Below are positions 1 through 7,880 of a stretch of 64,000 nucleotides of DNA, one piece after another. The DNA is from Burkholderia sp. MS389 (GTDB lineage Bacteria; Pseudomonadota; Gammaproteobacteria; Burkholderiales; Burkholderiaceae): the NCBI RefSeq assembly GCF_016899425.1, contig NZ_CP045996.1:496001-560000 (forward strand), given 5' to 3'. The notes under the pieces were generated by a model that was given only the letters and a program-made list of their open reading frames with translations, searched no databases and had not been told where the DNA came from. Made by a program: the position numbers and the translations under genes. Position 1 is the stretch's first letter; the number at the start of each line of letters is the position of its first letter.

Positions 1-401
1 TCCCCATCTCGCGTGACATTCGTTTCGTGCCATGACCCAGGTCCTACCCTGCGCGGCAACCGTGACCTCCTCGGCATGCCATCCCTTCGGAAGGGACGAC
101 TCGGTGATTTTTCCCGTCGCCGTGACATGGAAGACTTCGCCAGAGCAACGAACGGCCCAGAGGAGGGGGTGGGAGGGCGTCCCGGTGAATCGATGTAACT
201 CGTTTGGGGTCTGGCCAGGTGAGACGGATTTCATCGAACGCACTCCTGTCGACGCAAGTCGCAGGGTCGCGGTGCCATGCATCACCTGCTCAGGTCGGAG
301 TTGATGGTGCATCTAATAGTAGACAACGCAACGCTACATGGATACGCTCTTTGCGTGTTTCTATCGAGTAGCCACCACACTTATCGCATAAGGGGGCAAC
401 G
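1..401. other. Left-edge stretch without a supported gene
   Basis: Several short frames are open here, but none has a convincing ribosome site, codon bias or recognisable sequence. I see no tRNA or integrase remnant. The promoter of the rightward operon that starts at 402 should lie here, but no strong -35/-10 pair is obvious. Confidence 0.5.
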
Positions 402-809
402 ATGGCGGCAGTCCGAATCCGGGGAACGTGGTATCTGTCATTGTCGGTTCACACCGACGACATCAAATCAACGCCGCTACGGGTCGGCGACGCACAATTA
501 GTGGTGCAAACGGCTAATCGGACCGGCATTGGCGGCGAGCTGCACATCGGGGGCGAAAGCCTGGCGGTTGCTGGCAAGATCAAGCCCGGCAGTCCGGCTG
601 TCGTCAGCATTACCGAAGCCGGCGCTGACGGGTTGCTTGTCCAGGACGGCGTGGAAGCCATCCTTTATATCCCGCCATGGTGGCCGAGCGTCAAATACCA
701 GCACGATCTCATTACAGGAACGATGGTCGTGGGGGCGTCGTCGTCGCTCAGAAGCCCACGGCTCGCCCACAAAATCATTCTTGTTTCGGGCGTTCAGCCG
801 TTCGAATGA
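402..809 (+). CDS. Hypothetical protein, first gene of the rightward operon
   Basis: A 135-residue protein that I do not recognise. It has alternating short hydrophobic strands and many Gly/Val residues, consistent with a small beta-rich soluble domain, and no signal peptide or membrane segment. The start is supported by AAGGGGG about 5 bases upstream of the ATG. Its TGA overlaps the ATG of the NlpC/P60-like gene (ATGA), so the two are probably translationally coupled. A small beta protein coupled to an NlpC/P60 gene also occurs in phage tail modules, but the next genes are radical SAM and aminotransferase genes. The function is unknown. Confidence 0.7.
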   Translation: MAAVRIRGTWYLSLSVHTDDIKSTPLRVGDAQLVVQTANRTGIGGELHIGGESLAVAGKIKPGSPAVVSITEAGADGLLVQDGVEAILYIPPWWPSVKYQHDLITGTMVVGASSSLRSPRLAHKIILVSGVQPFE

Positions 810-1285
810 TCGCCTCGATTGCCAGGTACGAGATTCGACTCGCTCACTGGTTGGCGGCTTCGGTTGGCGCCCCGTACAAGTTCGGCGGCCGCGGGCCGAC
901 CGGCATCGATTGTTCGAGTCTGTTGATGCGTGCCATTCGCAAGAGCCTGCGGCTCACGGTTGCGCAGCTTCCATGGATGACTGCGGATCAAATGGCGAGA
1001 GGCCGTCAAGGCGTTACTGTACAAGCCACGGAGATGGTATCGGCGCAGCGCTGCCTGTTGGCTTTTTTCGACTGGGACGAAGACGGAATCCACGAACATG
1101 CCGCGGCGTGCCTGCCGGACGGATCGTGGATCTGGGCGTCTACGTCGGCAGGCAAGGTCATCCGGGTCGATCCTCGATCGACTTCGATTTGGGACCGTCA
1201 ATGGCGTGAAATTGAGGGGGCGCTGGACGGGCGGCGAAGCACCCTGCGCATGGTCGACTGGCGTGCCTTGGGGGCAATCCGATAA
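806..1285 (+). CDS. NlpC/P60-family cysteine peptidase-like protein
   Basis: A 159-residue protein whose N-terminal third has the NlpC/P60 pattern GAPYKFGGRGPTGIDCSSL, in which the Cys is the expected nucleophile. The later His in DGIHEHAAACL fits the catalytic His. Family members cleave D-Glu/diamino acid bonds in peptidoglycan or act as amidases or acyltransferases on small peptides. There is no signal peptide, so a cytoplasmic role (peptide processing or product tailoring) is more likely than wall hydrolysis. The frame extends upstream, but the ATG at 806 overlaps the preceding stop and gives the compact domain. Its TAA shares one base with the next ATG (TAATG), so it is tightly coupled to the radical SAM gene. 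Confidence 0.7.
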   Translation: MIASIARYEIRLAHWLAASVGAPYKFGGRGPTGIDCSSLLMRAIRKSLRLTVAQLPWMTADQMARGRQGVTVQATEMVSAQRCLLAFFDWDEDGIHEHAAACLPDGSWIWASTSAGKVIRVDPRSTSIWDRQWREIEGALDGRRSTLRMVDWRALGAIR

Positions 1286-2142
1286 TGGAACGAGGATCCG
1301 TTCCCCTATGGATCTGGATGGATCTGTCCGCGGCATGCAATCTGGCGTGCCGCGACTGCTATACCAAGCATGTCCATACATCGCGCCTGCTCTCGACGGA
1401 TCACTTCGCGCTCGTGCTCGAAAAATTGAATGCCGCCGGCGTCACGATCGAGAAACTCCATCTGAACTGGCGCGGTGAACCGCTGACAAACAAGCGATTT
1501 GGCGAATTTCTTCGCATCCGCAATACGACCGCTCCTGGCGTTCCACTCGAGTTCCACACTAACGGGCTCCTGCTTTCGCACGACACGTGTGCCGAGATTG
1601 TTCGGCAAACACGCGAAGGAGATCTCGCATACGTGTCCATAGACGGGGGTGGACGAGTCCTGCACGAAGCCAACCGGGGGCCCGGCACGTGGTTACCAAC
1701 GCTGCGCGGCTTGGAAAGGCTGCTGGATGCGCGAGATGCCGCAGGCGAGCCGCATTTGAGCGTCGGAATCTACGAGATCACCTATCTGCGCGGCGCGATC
1801 TACGATCGTGAGCTTGTCGTCCTGTCCCGCAGGTGCGACGCATGGACCAGAGTCTGCCCTATTGACAGAGAAGGACGGGAAATACCCTTTGCGGCCGACG
1901 TCCTTCCTCAAGGAGCCTGTTTCTGGGCAGGCAACGCGATGTGCATCACGGTAACCGGCGATGTGCATGTCTGCATGCTCTCGTTCGATCGGAGTGGCGT
2001 CATTGGAAACATTTTCAGCGAAGAGGTCGACGACATCCTGCGCCGAGGTCAGGCGTTCCGGTCCAGTCTCGTCTCGTCAGGGCGCCGGGTCGTGCCGCAC
2101 TGCCGCAACTGCTACAAGACCGAGGGCGCGATAGACGACTAA
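1285..2142 (+). CDS. Radical SAM protein with SPASM-like C-terminal cysteine region
   Basis: A 285-residue protein. The radical SAM cluster motif C18-x3-C22-x2-C25 (CNLACRDC) lies at the N terminus. The C-terminal part carries the Cys pattern of a SPASM/twitch auxiliary cluster: a Cys in GACFWAG, Cys in the AMCITVTGDVHVC segment, then GNIF and HCRNC. Such proteins bind SAM and make 5'-deoxyadenosyl radicals, and SPASM members often modify peptides or small amino-containing substrates. It is translationally coupled to the NlpC/P60 gene upstream and lies 25 bases before the aminotransferase. The set suggests production or tailoring of an amino compound. No precursor peptide gene was found, so RiPP chemistry is only a possibility. 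Confidence 0.8.
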   Translation: MERGSVPLWIWMDLSAACNLACRDCYTKHVHTSRLLSTDHFALVLEKLNAAGVTIEKLHLNWRGEPLTNKRFGEFLRIRNTTAPGVPLEFHTNGLLLSHDTCAEIVRQTREGDLAYVSIDGGGRVLHEANRGPGTWLPTLRGLERLLDARDAAGEPHLSVGIYEITYLRGAIYDRELVVLSRRCDAWTRVCPIDREGREIPFAADVLPQGACFWAGNAMCITVTGDVHVCMLSFDRSGVIGNIFSEEVDDILRRGQAFRSSLVSSGRRVVPHCRNCYKTEGAIDD

Positions 2143-2167
2143 TGGCGATGGTGAGCGAGGACGAAAG

Positions 2168-3355
2168 ATGGGCCGAGAACAACTGCTGGCGCTCCATGGC
2201 GCGAAGAACGATCGACTGATCGGCATCGACGGGCGTGTCTACTACGACCTGACTTCCGGTTGGAACGTCACCAATGCCGGCTGGAACAACGAAGCGATCT
2301 TCACGGACTGGATCGAGGCCGCCAGAGCCCTCCCTTTCAGACCCTCATGGTGCACGGATCCGAACCAGGAGCGGTTCAAGGAACAGCTCGGCAGCATCTT
2401 TCCCGGATACATTCCGATCCTGTCATGCAGCGGCAGTGAGGCGATCGACAACGCGCTCAAGGTCGCCCGCGTCACAACCGGCAGAGGGGGAGTCGCGTGC
2501 GTCGGCGACGCCTATCACGGAAGCACGCTCGGCGCGGCGCTCGCCGCGGGATATCCTGTCGACCACATTGATGCGCTGGGGCTCGATAATCGACGTTTCG
2601 CGCTGCCCGCTCCTGTTTCGGACGCGGACCTTGCAACGATCGAAGCGTTACTCACGCGAGAAGACAGCATAGGAGCGGTCGTGTTCGAAACCGTCCTCAC
2701 CAACGCCGGGTGCCGTGTCGTACCGGACGCATTCCTGAATCTGCTTCAGCGCCTTTCGGACGAATTTGGCTTTCTGTTGGTCTGTGATGAAATCGGGACG
2801 GGTATGAACAGAACGGGGCATCCATGGTCATTCCAAGGCCGCCCCATTCGCCCGCACGTCATTACTTGCGGAAAGGCACTCACAAACGGGCTCTACCCGT
2901 TATCTCTCGCGCTCGTGGCAAACGATTTGCGATCCTTTTTGGACGAAGCTTCTTTCGCTTCCACTTACGGTGGGTCGCCGGCGGGCTGTGCAGCGGCGTT
3001 GTCGACCCTTGCATTCCACCAGGCCGCCGACCTGGGTAGCCGTGCGCTCGAACTGGCGAGTGCCGTGACCGCGATATTCGAATCCAACGGCCGAAAATTG
3101 GGGGGCCACTTCGACATCCATGGCGTAGGGCTATCGATGGCGGTCAACATCGGGGGAGGCGATCCCGAATTTGCGCACGCGTCCCGACCAAAAAAAATCA
3201 TCCAGTCACTGCTCGAGCGAGGTATCTTCGCTGTGCTTTCACCCGATGGACAGCAACTGATGATTACCCCGGCGTTGACGGCAGAACTGGAGCCGTTGAT
3301 GGATACGCTGGATGTGGTCGCGGAAACGATCGTCGCGTCCCGCAGCGTTCGCTAG
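2168..3355 (+). CDS. Class III pyridoxal-phosphate aminotransferase
   Basis: A 395-residue protein of the class III aminotransferase / glutamate-1-semialdehyde aminomutase superfamily. SCSGSEAIDNALKVAR (about 86-101) is the PLP phosphate loop, D207-E208 in LLVCDEIGTG contacts the PLP ring nitrogen, and K236 in CGKALTNG is the Schiff-base lysine. It is slightly short for the family because the N-terminal arm is reduced. The start is supported by GAGG seven bases upstream. It ends 36 bases from the convergent phosphonate operon. An obvious inference is transamination of a phosphonate aldehyde or keto acid (phosphonoacetaldehyde or phosphonopyruvate), but known AEP transaminases (PhnW) are class V, so the substrate is open. 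Confidence 0.85.
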   Translation: MGREQLLALHGAKNDRLIGIDGRVYYDLTSGWNVTNAGWNNEAIFTDWIEAARALPFRPSWCTDPNQERFKEQLGSIFPGYIPILSCSGSEAIDNALKVARVTTGRGGVACVGDAYHGSTLGAALAAGYPVDHIDALGLDNRRFALPAPVSDADLATIEALLTREDSIGAVVFETVLTNAGCRVVPDAFLNLLQRLSDEFGFLLVCDEIGTGMNRTGHPWSFQGRPIRPHVITCGKALTNGLYPLSLALVANDLRSFLDEASFASTYGGSPAGCAAALSTLAFHQAADLGSRALELASAVTAIFESNGRKLGGHFDIHGVGLSMAVNIGGGDPEFAHASRPKKIIQSLLERGIFAVLSPDGQQLMITPALTAELEPLMDTLDVVAETIVASRSVR

Positions 3356-3391
3356 GTCTGTCACGGAAATCGATGCAATCCAGAGGCGGGA

Positions 3392-4099
3392 TCATTCGAT
3401 GACGATGTCTGCGTCTTTCGGATGCGCGCGCAGGCTCCACAGATGTCCCGGACCTGCTAGGAGATTGGCATACGTCGCCTGCCAGAGTTTCCCGGGATCG
3501 GCCTCTCGATATTTCAGAAATCTGGCGCGCCTTGCCTGCGGGGTCATGCCGCCCTTGTGCAGAATGCGAATGATGGTCCGGTGCATGTGCTCCCGGGAGA
3601 TGTCGTCTGGAATCGGCTGGAAGTGCAGGCGCGCCGCAGGCAAACGCTGTCCGGCCCGGAAGCCGAACATTCGATACACCCAAAGTCGGTGCTGGTCGAA
3701 ATGAGCCAAGTCCCCGATCATTCTGAGAACCTCGAACGCATAAGCGTGCCCCGGATTTGCGATTTCGGAGATCAGCGTTCGCAGAAGAGGCAGGTCGGGT
3801 TCCGCGATGAGTTCATCGGCGTCGAGCCAGACGATCCAGTCGGGTGCGTGGACGGCGCTAGCGTCTAGCAACCTTTGACGGTTCTCTGCGTCGTTCCATC
3901 CTGCACAAGACCATCGTCGCGGATTGCGCAGCACCTGAAGAACAAGTGCCTCCCGGCGCAGCAGGTCGAGCGTCTGGTCCGTACTTCCATCGTCCAGCGC
4001 GACGATGCCGGACGCGAAGCGCCGCACGTTATCGAAGTATGCCTGCAGGTGCTCCGCGCCGTTGCGAACGGGTAGTAGGCACAAGATGCGGGTAATCAT
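3392..4099 (-). CDS. Family 2 glycosyltransferase (GT-A fold), last gene of the phosphonate operon
   Basis: A 235-residue protein. It begins MITRILCLLPVRNGAEHL, typical of family 2 glycosyltransferases, has the nucleotide-binding DDGSTD at about 37-42, and the metal-site WLDADE motif mid-protein. There are no membrane helices, so it is a soluble enzyme using a nucleotide-sugar donor. The ATG at 4099 is preferred because the GT-A fold starts there. The reading frame is also open upstream to 4192 through a run of eight C (minus strand) at the end of the preceding gene, so a one-base contraction there would fuse the two proteins. It lies 64 bases after the CDP-alcohol phosphotransferase gene, which suggests a glycan or glycolipid acceptor for the phosphonate. 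Confidence 0.8.
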   Translation of the reverse strand: MITRILCLLPVRNGAEHLQAYFDNVRRFASGIVALDDGSTDQTLDLLRREALVLQVLRNPRRWSCAGWNDAENRQRLLDASAVHAPDWIVWLDADELIAEPDLPLLRTLISEIANPGHAYAFEVLRMIGDLAHFDQHRLWVYRMFGFRAGQRLPAARLHFQPIPDDISREHMHRTIIRILHKGGMTPQARRARFLKYREADPGKLWQATYANLLAGPGHLWSLRAHPKDADIVIE

Positions 4100-4163
4100 G
4101 TGCGGTGAACCTGCCACGTCGATGCCGATCCCGGAAATCCCTTCTGTCGCCCGGATTGCCGCG

Positions 4164-4940
4164 TCAGGAGGGGGGGGCCGTTGATGCCGCATCCGCCTGG
4201 CGCGTCTCGCGCATCGATGCGATCATGCCTGCGATGTAAGTCGCGCAAACTACCGCCGACAGCGCCAGCGACAGCATCGCCGATACCACGATACCGATCT
4301 TCGCATGGCCCGTGATCGCCGCAAGCAGCACGAGATTCTCGTCGAGCGGCATCGCCGCGAAGAGAATGCGCGACAACTTGCGCAGCAGCGCAAACGGGCC
4401 GTCGCCTGGCACCCAGCTCGCGAGTTGCAGGTACAGGTAGTAGAACGTGCACCAGCCGGCCAAGGCAAACATTCCCCACGTCGCCATCGACGGGTTGCCG
4501 GACTGCACGGAGGCGCCGAGTGCCAGCCCGATCTGCAGTGCGACGAGCGTCACCCAATTCGAAAGCTGATCGAGCTGTCCGCCGAACGCGGACGCCCGGC
4601 CGCCGGCTCGCGCAACCTCACCATCCATGCAGTCGAACAGATACGCGACCGCGATAAGCGCCGCTGCCGCCATCATCGCGCCACGCTGCCCGTACGACAT
4701 CAGGGTCGCGGCGGCGAGCGCCGCGAGCGCCCCGAGAAACGTCAGCAGGTTGGGGTGGACGTTCGCTTTCGCGAGGCGCCACGACAGGCGCGTCGACAGC
4801 CTGCGAATCGGCTTGTAGACGGGCGCCTGCTCCCGTTCGATCTGCTGACGCAAGAACGCCTGAAAAGTGCCCGAATCGGAGGTCATGATGAGCGTGCTCT
4901 CACAAGTGCGGCCTAGTTTCAACCAGGCCGCATCTTTCAC
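4164..4940 (-). CDS. CDP-alcohol phosphotransferase family membrane protein
   Basis: A 258-residue integral membrane protein with several hydrophobic helices. The family signature spans residues 103-128: D103-x2-D106-G107-x2-A110-R111-x8-G120-x3-D124-x3-N128. All positions fit except the last, where the usual Asp, the proposed catalytic base, is Asn (codon AAT). Family members move a phospho-alcohol from a CDP-alcohol, or a phosphonyl group from a CMP-phosphonate, to an acceptor hydroxyl at the membrane. The GTG start at 4940 overlaps the preceding TGA (GTGA); an internal ATG at 4886 is an alternative. The gene ends in C8 on its coding strand. Next to a CMP-activating PEP mutase fusion, transfer of a phosphonate headgroup onto lipid or glycan is the natural inference. 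Confidence 0.85.
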   Translation of the reverse strand: MKDAAWLKLGRTCESTLIMTSDSGTFQAFLRQQIEREQAPVYKPIRRLSTRLSWRLAKANVHPNLLTFLGALAALAAATLMSYGQRGAMMAAAALIAVAYLFDCMDGEVARAGGRASAFGGQLDQLSNWVTLVALQIGLALGASVQSGNPSMATWGMFALAGWCTFYYLYLQLASWVPGDGPFALLRKLSRILFAAMPLDENLVLLAAITGHAKIGIVVSAMLSLALSAVVCATYIAGMIASMRETRQADAASTAPPS

Positions 4941-5242
4941 TTGATCTCGCTTGCCTTGATCAACAAATTGCTTTGCGACTGCACACGCTCACGCAAACGG
5001 CCTACGTTGTTCGCGAACGAATCGGCACGCGACACGTGGGAGATCGACGTCGCCAATGACGCCGCGAGTGACGCCAGTGTGTTCGCGAGCGAGGCCTCGA
5101 GCACCTGCTTGAGTACTGCCTGATTGGGCGCGGGCCCCCTGCCGACGCGCGCGATCGCCTCCGAGAACGATCCGATCAGGGTCGACGCCTCCTTCTGGAA
5201 CAAATCGAAATTCGCATGTACCACTTCGGGTTGCTTGCTCAT
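4937..5242 (-). CDS. Small helical hypothetical protein in the phosphonate operon
   Basis: A protein of about 101 residues, rich in Ala, Ser, Leu and Gln, with heptad-like spacing and no membrane segment or signal peptide. It looks like an amphipathic helical bundle. The composition is reminiscent of phasin-like or scaffold proteins, but I do not recognise a family. The ATG at 5242 has GGAG eight bases upstream; a GTG immediately before it is the alternative start. The stop overlaps the GTG of the CDP-alcohol phosphotransferase gene, implying coupled synthesis and perhaps a partner of that membrane enzyme. A 107-base gap separates it from the dehydrogenase gene upstream; that gap contains inverted arms CCGCTGATC (5273-5281) and GATCAGCGG (5334-5342). 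Confidence 0.6.
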   Translation of the reverse strand: MSKQPEVVHANFDLFQKEASTLIGSFSEAIARVGRGPAPNQAVLKQVLEASLANTLASLAASLATSISHVSRADSFANNVGRLRERVQSQSNLLIKASEIK

Positions 5243-5349
5243 CACTTGCTCTCCATGCCCCCGTAAAGTGGTCCGCTGATCAACGCGTCGGGGGCAAATG
5301 CCGCGTTGCGGGCCGATTATCTGGATTGAAATCGATCAGCGGTCCGTAC

Positions 5350-6456
5350 TTACAACGCATCGAGCAAATGTTGCAGATCGAGGCGTACCGGATGATTGGC
5401 GAGCCGTTCGAGATTCACCTCCGCAACGAGTTCCGCGTATGCCGAGCGCGGGACGCCGGCCTCTGCGAGCGTCGCGGGCAGCGCCCATTCACGCAACTGC
5501 GCCTCCCATCGCTGCCGTGGCGTGCGTGCATTCGGCAACGCGAGGCGTGCCAGGATCGTCTCCTGATATTCGGCAATGCCCTTGCCGCGATGAACCGCAC
5601 GCGCGTGTTCGGCGAGCACCGGCCCCATGAACAGGCCGACCGCATGACCGTGGGGGATACCGAACCGCGCCGTCAGAGCGTACGACAACGCATGTGCCGC
5701 GGTTGTGCGGGTGATCGCGATCGCGCGGCCGGACAGATGCGCAGCGTACATGACGGCGGCACGTGCGTTGGCGTCTCCCTTGCGAATCGCGTCGCCTAGA
5801 TGCCTGCCACAGAGCGTCAGCGCATCGCTCGCATACGTGATGCTTTCCGCCGTCGCCGCGTTCGACCACATCGACTCGATGCCGTGGCAGATTGCGTCGA
5901 CACCGGAGCAGGCCGTCTGGCGTGCGTCGAGGCTTCCCGTCAATCGCGCATCGACCACGGCGCGGTCCGGCATGGCGTCCTGATGGTCGACCGAATGCTT
6001 GATGCCTCCGACATAGAACGTCGCGAATGGCGTGACTTCGCTTCCCGTCCCGGCCGTGGTTGGCACCGCGATGCAAGCAGGAAGCCGTCGGGTAGACCCG
6101 CCGCGCATACGTAGCGCATCGGCGGCGCACAAGTGCGGACATGCGGCGATCCGTCTGACACCTTTCGCCGTATCGATGACAGCCCCGCCGCCTATCGCAA
6201 GAATCGCGTCCGCGCCGCTCGCCGCAAAGAACGCGCCGGCCATCTCGATCGATTCCAGCGTGGGGGAAGCGTCGGCGACGACGTAGTCGACGCGATCGCA
6301 CGTCATGGCCCCGAGATGCAGCAATGCCTGCGCATCGCTCAGATCGAACGAGCGAGGGCCGCGAAGCACCGCGATCCGCCGTGCGACAAGTTCGCGAACA
6401 AGCTGCGGAACGTGCGCGGCGGCGCCCGGGAATACGAGCGACAGGTGTACGGACAT
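5350..6456 (-). CDS. Iron-containing alcohol dehydrogenase, FomC/PhpC-like candidate phosphonoacetaldehyde reductase
   Basis: A 368-residue group III alcohol dehydrogenase. IGGGAVIDTAKG (about 88-99) is the nucleotide-binding loop. The metal ligands are visible as D187 and H191 (SGVDAICHG), H255 (AAHALSYA) and H269 (PHGHAVG). The ATG at 6456 is chosen for the AGAGGTGG site just upstream; the longer open frame is an artefact of overlap with the PEP mutase gene. It starts 14 bases after the PEP mutase stop. In fosfomycin and phosphinothricin pathways a member of this family (FomC, PhpC) reduces phosphonoacetaldehyde to 2-hydroxyethylphosphonate, so that activity is inferred from context. Its aldehyde substrate would need a decarboxylase that is not seen in this window. 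Confidence 0.8.
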   Translation of the reverse strand: MSVHLSLVFPGAAAHVPQLVRELVARRIAVLRGPRSFDLSDAQALLHLGAMTCDRVDYVVADASPTLESIEMAGAFFAASGADAILAIGGGAVIDTAKGVRRIAACPHLCAADALRMRGGSTRRLPACIAVPTTAGTGSEVTPFATFYVGGIKHSVDHQDAMPDRAVVDARLTGSLDARQTACSGVDAICHGIESMWSNAATAESITYASDALTLCGRHLGDAIRKGDANARAAVMYAAHLSGRAIAITRTTAAHALSYALTARFGIPHGHAVGLFMGPVLAEHARAVHRGKGIAEYQETILARLALPNARTPRQRWEAQLREWALPATLAEAGVPRSAYAELVAEVNLERLANHPVRLDLQHLLDAL

Positions 6457-6470
6457 GTCGTTCCACCTCT

Positions 6471-7880
6471 TTACACGGTTTCGCCGGTTCTTGGCGTCGC
6501 ATCGGCCCGCGCGCCGGCATCGGCCACATTGCCGGCCACCACGGACAAAATGTCGTGCAGGCTCGCGCCCGCACGCGCGCATTCGTGCGCGCGTCCATGG
6601 CGCAATATGGACTCGGCGGCGGCCGTCATTGCTGGATACGCAGCGCGCAGCAGGTGATTGGCGTAAATCACGCCGTTTACGCCGGCAACCTCGAGGTCGT
6701 GCTCGCTGACGATGTCATAAGTTGACGGGATCGCAAAGATCGGCGTCCGCGCATCGGCGAGCCGGAACGCACGACAGAAGTCCAGTACCTCGACGGGTTG
6801 GTGGTTGCGGCTGTGGATCAATACCGCGTCGGCGCCCGCCTGCGCATACGCATGCGCGCGTTGAAGTGCATCATCAATCCCCGCGCCCAGGATGAAGCTT
6901 TCGATCCGTGCCACGATCATGAACGCGTCGTCAACCTGCGCATCCTTGCCGGCGGCAATCTTCTCGCAAAATTCCGCGATGTCGCTCTGGCTCTGGGCGG
7001 ATACGCCGGACGACAAGGAATTGCGCTTGAGGCCAACCTTGTCTTCGATCACGACGGCCGACACGCCGACACGCTCGAGCGCACGCACCGTGAACACGAA
7101 ATGCTCGGGCAGACCTCCGCTGTCCGCATCATAAACGAGTGGCTTCGTCGTCACGTCAAACATTTCGTTGATCGTTTGCAACCGCATCGACAGATCCACG
7201 ACTTCGATGTCCGGCTTGCCGCGCACTGTCGAGTCCGTCAGGCTACTCGACCAGATCGCGTCGAATTCGCGAACGCCTCCACCGTCTCGAACCTGCGCGC
7301 GCTCGACGATCAGCGCAGCGAGCGGACTATGGGCCTCGAGCACGCGAATCAACGGGCGTACGCGCAGTGCGTGGCGCAAACGCGCTTGCCGCGCGCTCGG
7401 TGCAATACCGTTTCGGCGGATGCGTTGCTGGGCATAGGTCGACGATACGCCGTGCGTATAGGGTATTTCGATCAGTGTGCCGCTCCACTCACGCAACACC
7501 TCGACAACTTGTGCACGCGTATCGCGCTGTGCGCCTTCTCGCCAGTCATCGCCATGTACAACGAATTCGGGCCGAAGCTCGCGTAGATTGGGGCGGAAGT
7601 CGAGTGTCGTCTGCGGCACGACATCCTTGACCCAGACACTGCTCGCGACGACCGCACGCCGCTGCTCGAACGAGAAGAGCGGCATCCGCTTGTAGCTCGC
7701 AATTGCCTCGTCGGTCATCAATCCCACGATCACGTCGCCGTAAGTCGACGCATGATGCAGCACGTTCACGTGACCATCATGGAACACGTCCGCGCACATC
7801 GCGACATAGACGACCGGCCGCGGCCGCGTACCTTCGCCATTACATTCAGTATTGCTGCTCGCTCCAGAATCGGCGTCCAT
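6471..7880 (-). CDS. Cytidylyltransferase-phosphoenolpyruvate mutase fusion (Fom1-like)
   Basis: A 469-residue two-domain protein. The N-terminal domain (about 21-155) is a cytidylyltransferase-type nucleotidyltransferase with HDGH at 34-37 and the GVSSTYAQQRIRR loop near 144-156. The C-terminal domain (about 175-430) is a PEP mutase: YDADSGG (D251, D253) for Mg-PEP and the diagnostic EDKVGLKRNS at 279-288. PEP mutase makes the C-P bond by converting PEP to phosphonopyruvate. Streptomyces Fom1 has the same architecture, and its cytidylyltransferase half makes HEP-CMP. The ATG at 7880 has GGAG eight bases upstream (an in-frame GTG lies nine bases before it) and overlaps the end of the radical SAM gene. 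This is the defining gene of the island. Confidence 0.92.
   Translation of the reverse strand: MDADSGASSNTECNGEGTRPRPVVYVAMCADVFHDGHVNVLHHASTYGDVIVGLMTDEAIASYKRMPLFSFEQRRAVVASSVWVKDVVPQTTLDFRPNLRELRPEFVVHGDDWREGAQRDTRAQVVEVLREWSGTLIEIPYTHGVSSTYAQQRIRRNGIAPSARQARLRHALRVRPLIRVLEAHSPLAALIVERAQVRDGGGVREFDAIWSSSLTDSTVRGKPDIEVVDLSMRLQTINEMFDVTTKPLVYDADSGGLPEHFVFTVRALERVGVSAVVIEDKVGLKRNSLSSGVSAQSQSDIAEFCEKIAAGKDAQVDDAFMIVARIESFILGAGIDDALQRAHAYAQAGADAVLIHSRNHQPVEVLDFCRAFRLADARTPIFAIPSTYDIVSEHDLEVAGVNGVIYANHLLRAAYPAMTAAAESILRHGRAHECARAGASLHDILSVVAGNVADAGARADATPRTGETV

Noticed and set aside
402..1285. Prophage tail module at the left edge (small beta protein plus NlpC/P60)
   Set aside because: No other phage gene is present and the next coupled genes are radical SAM and aminotransferase genes, which fit biosynthesis better.
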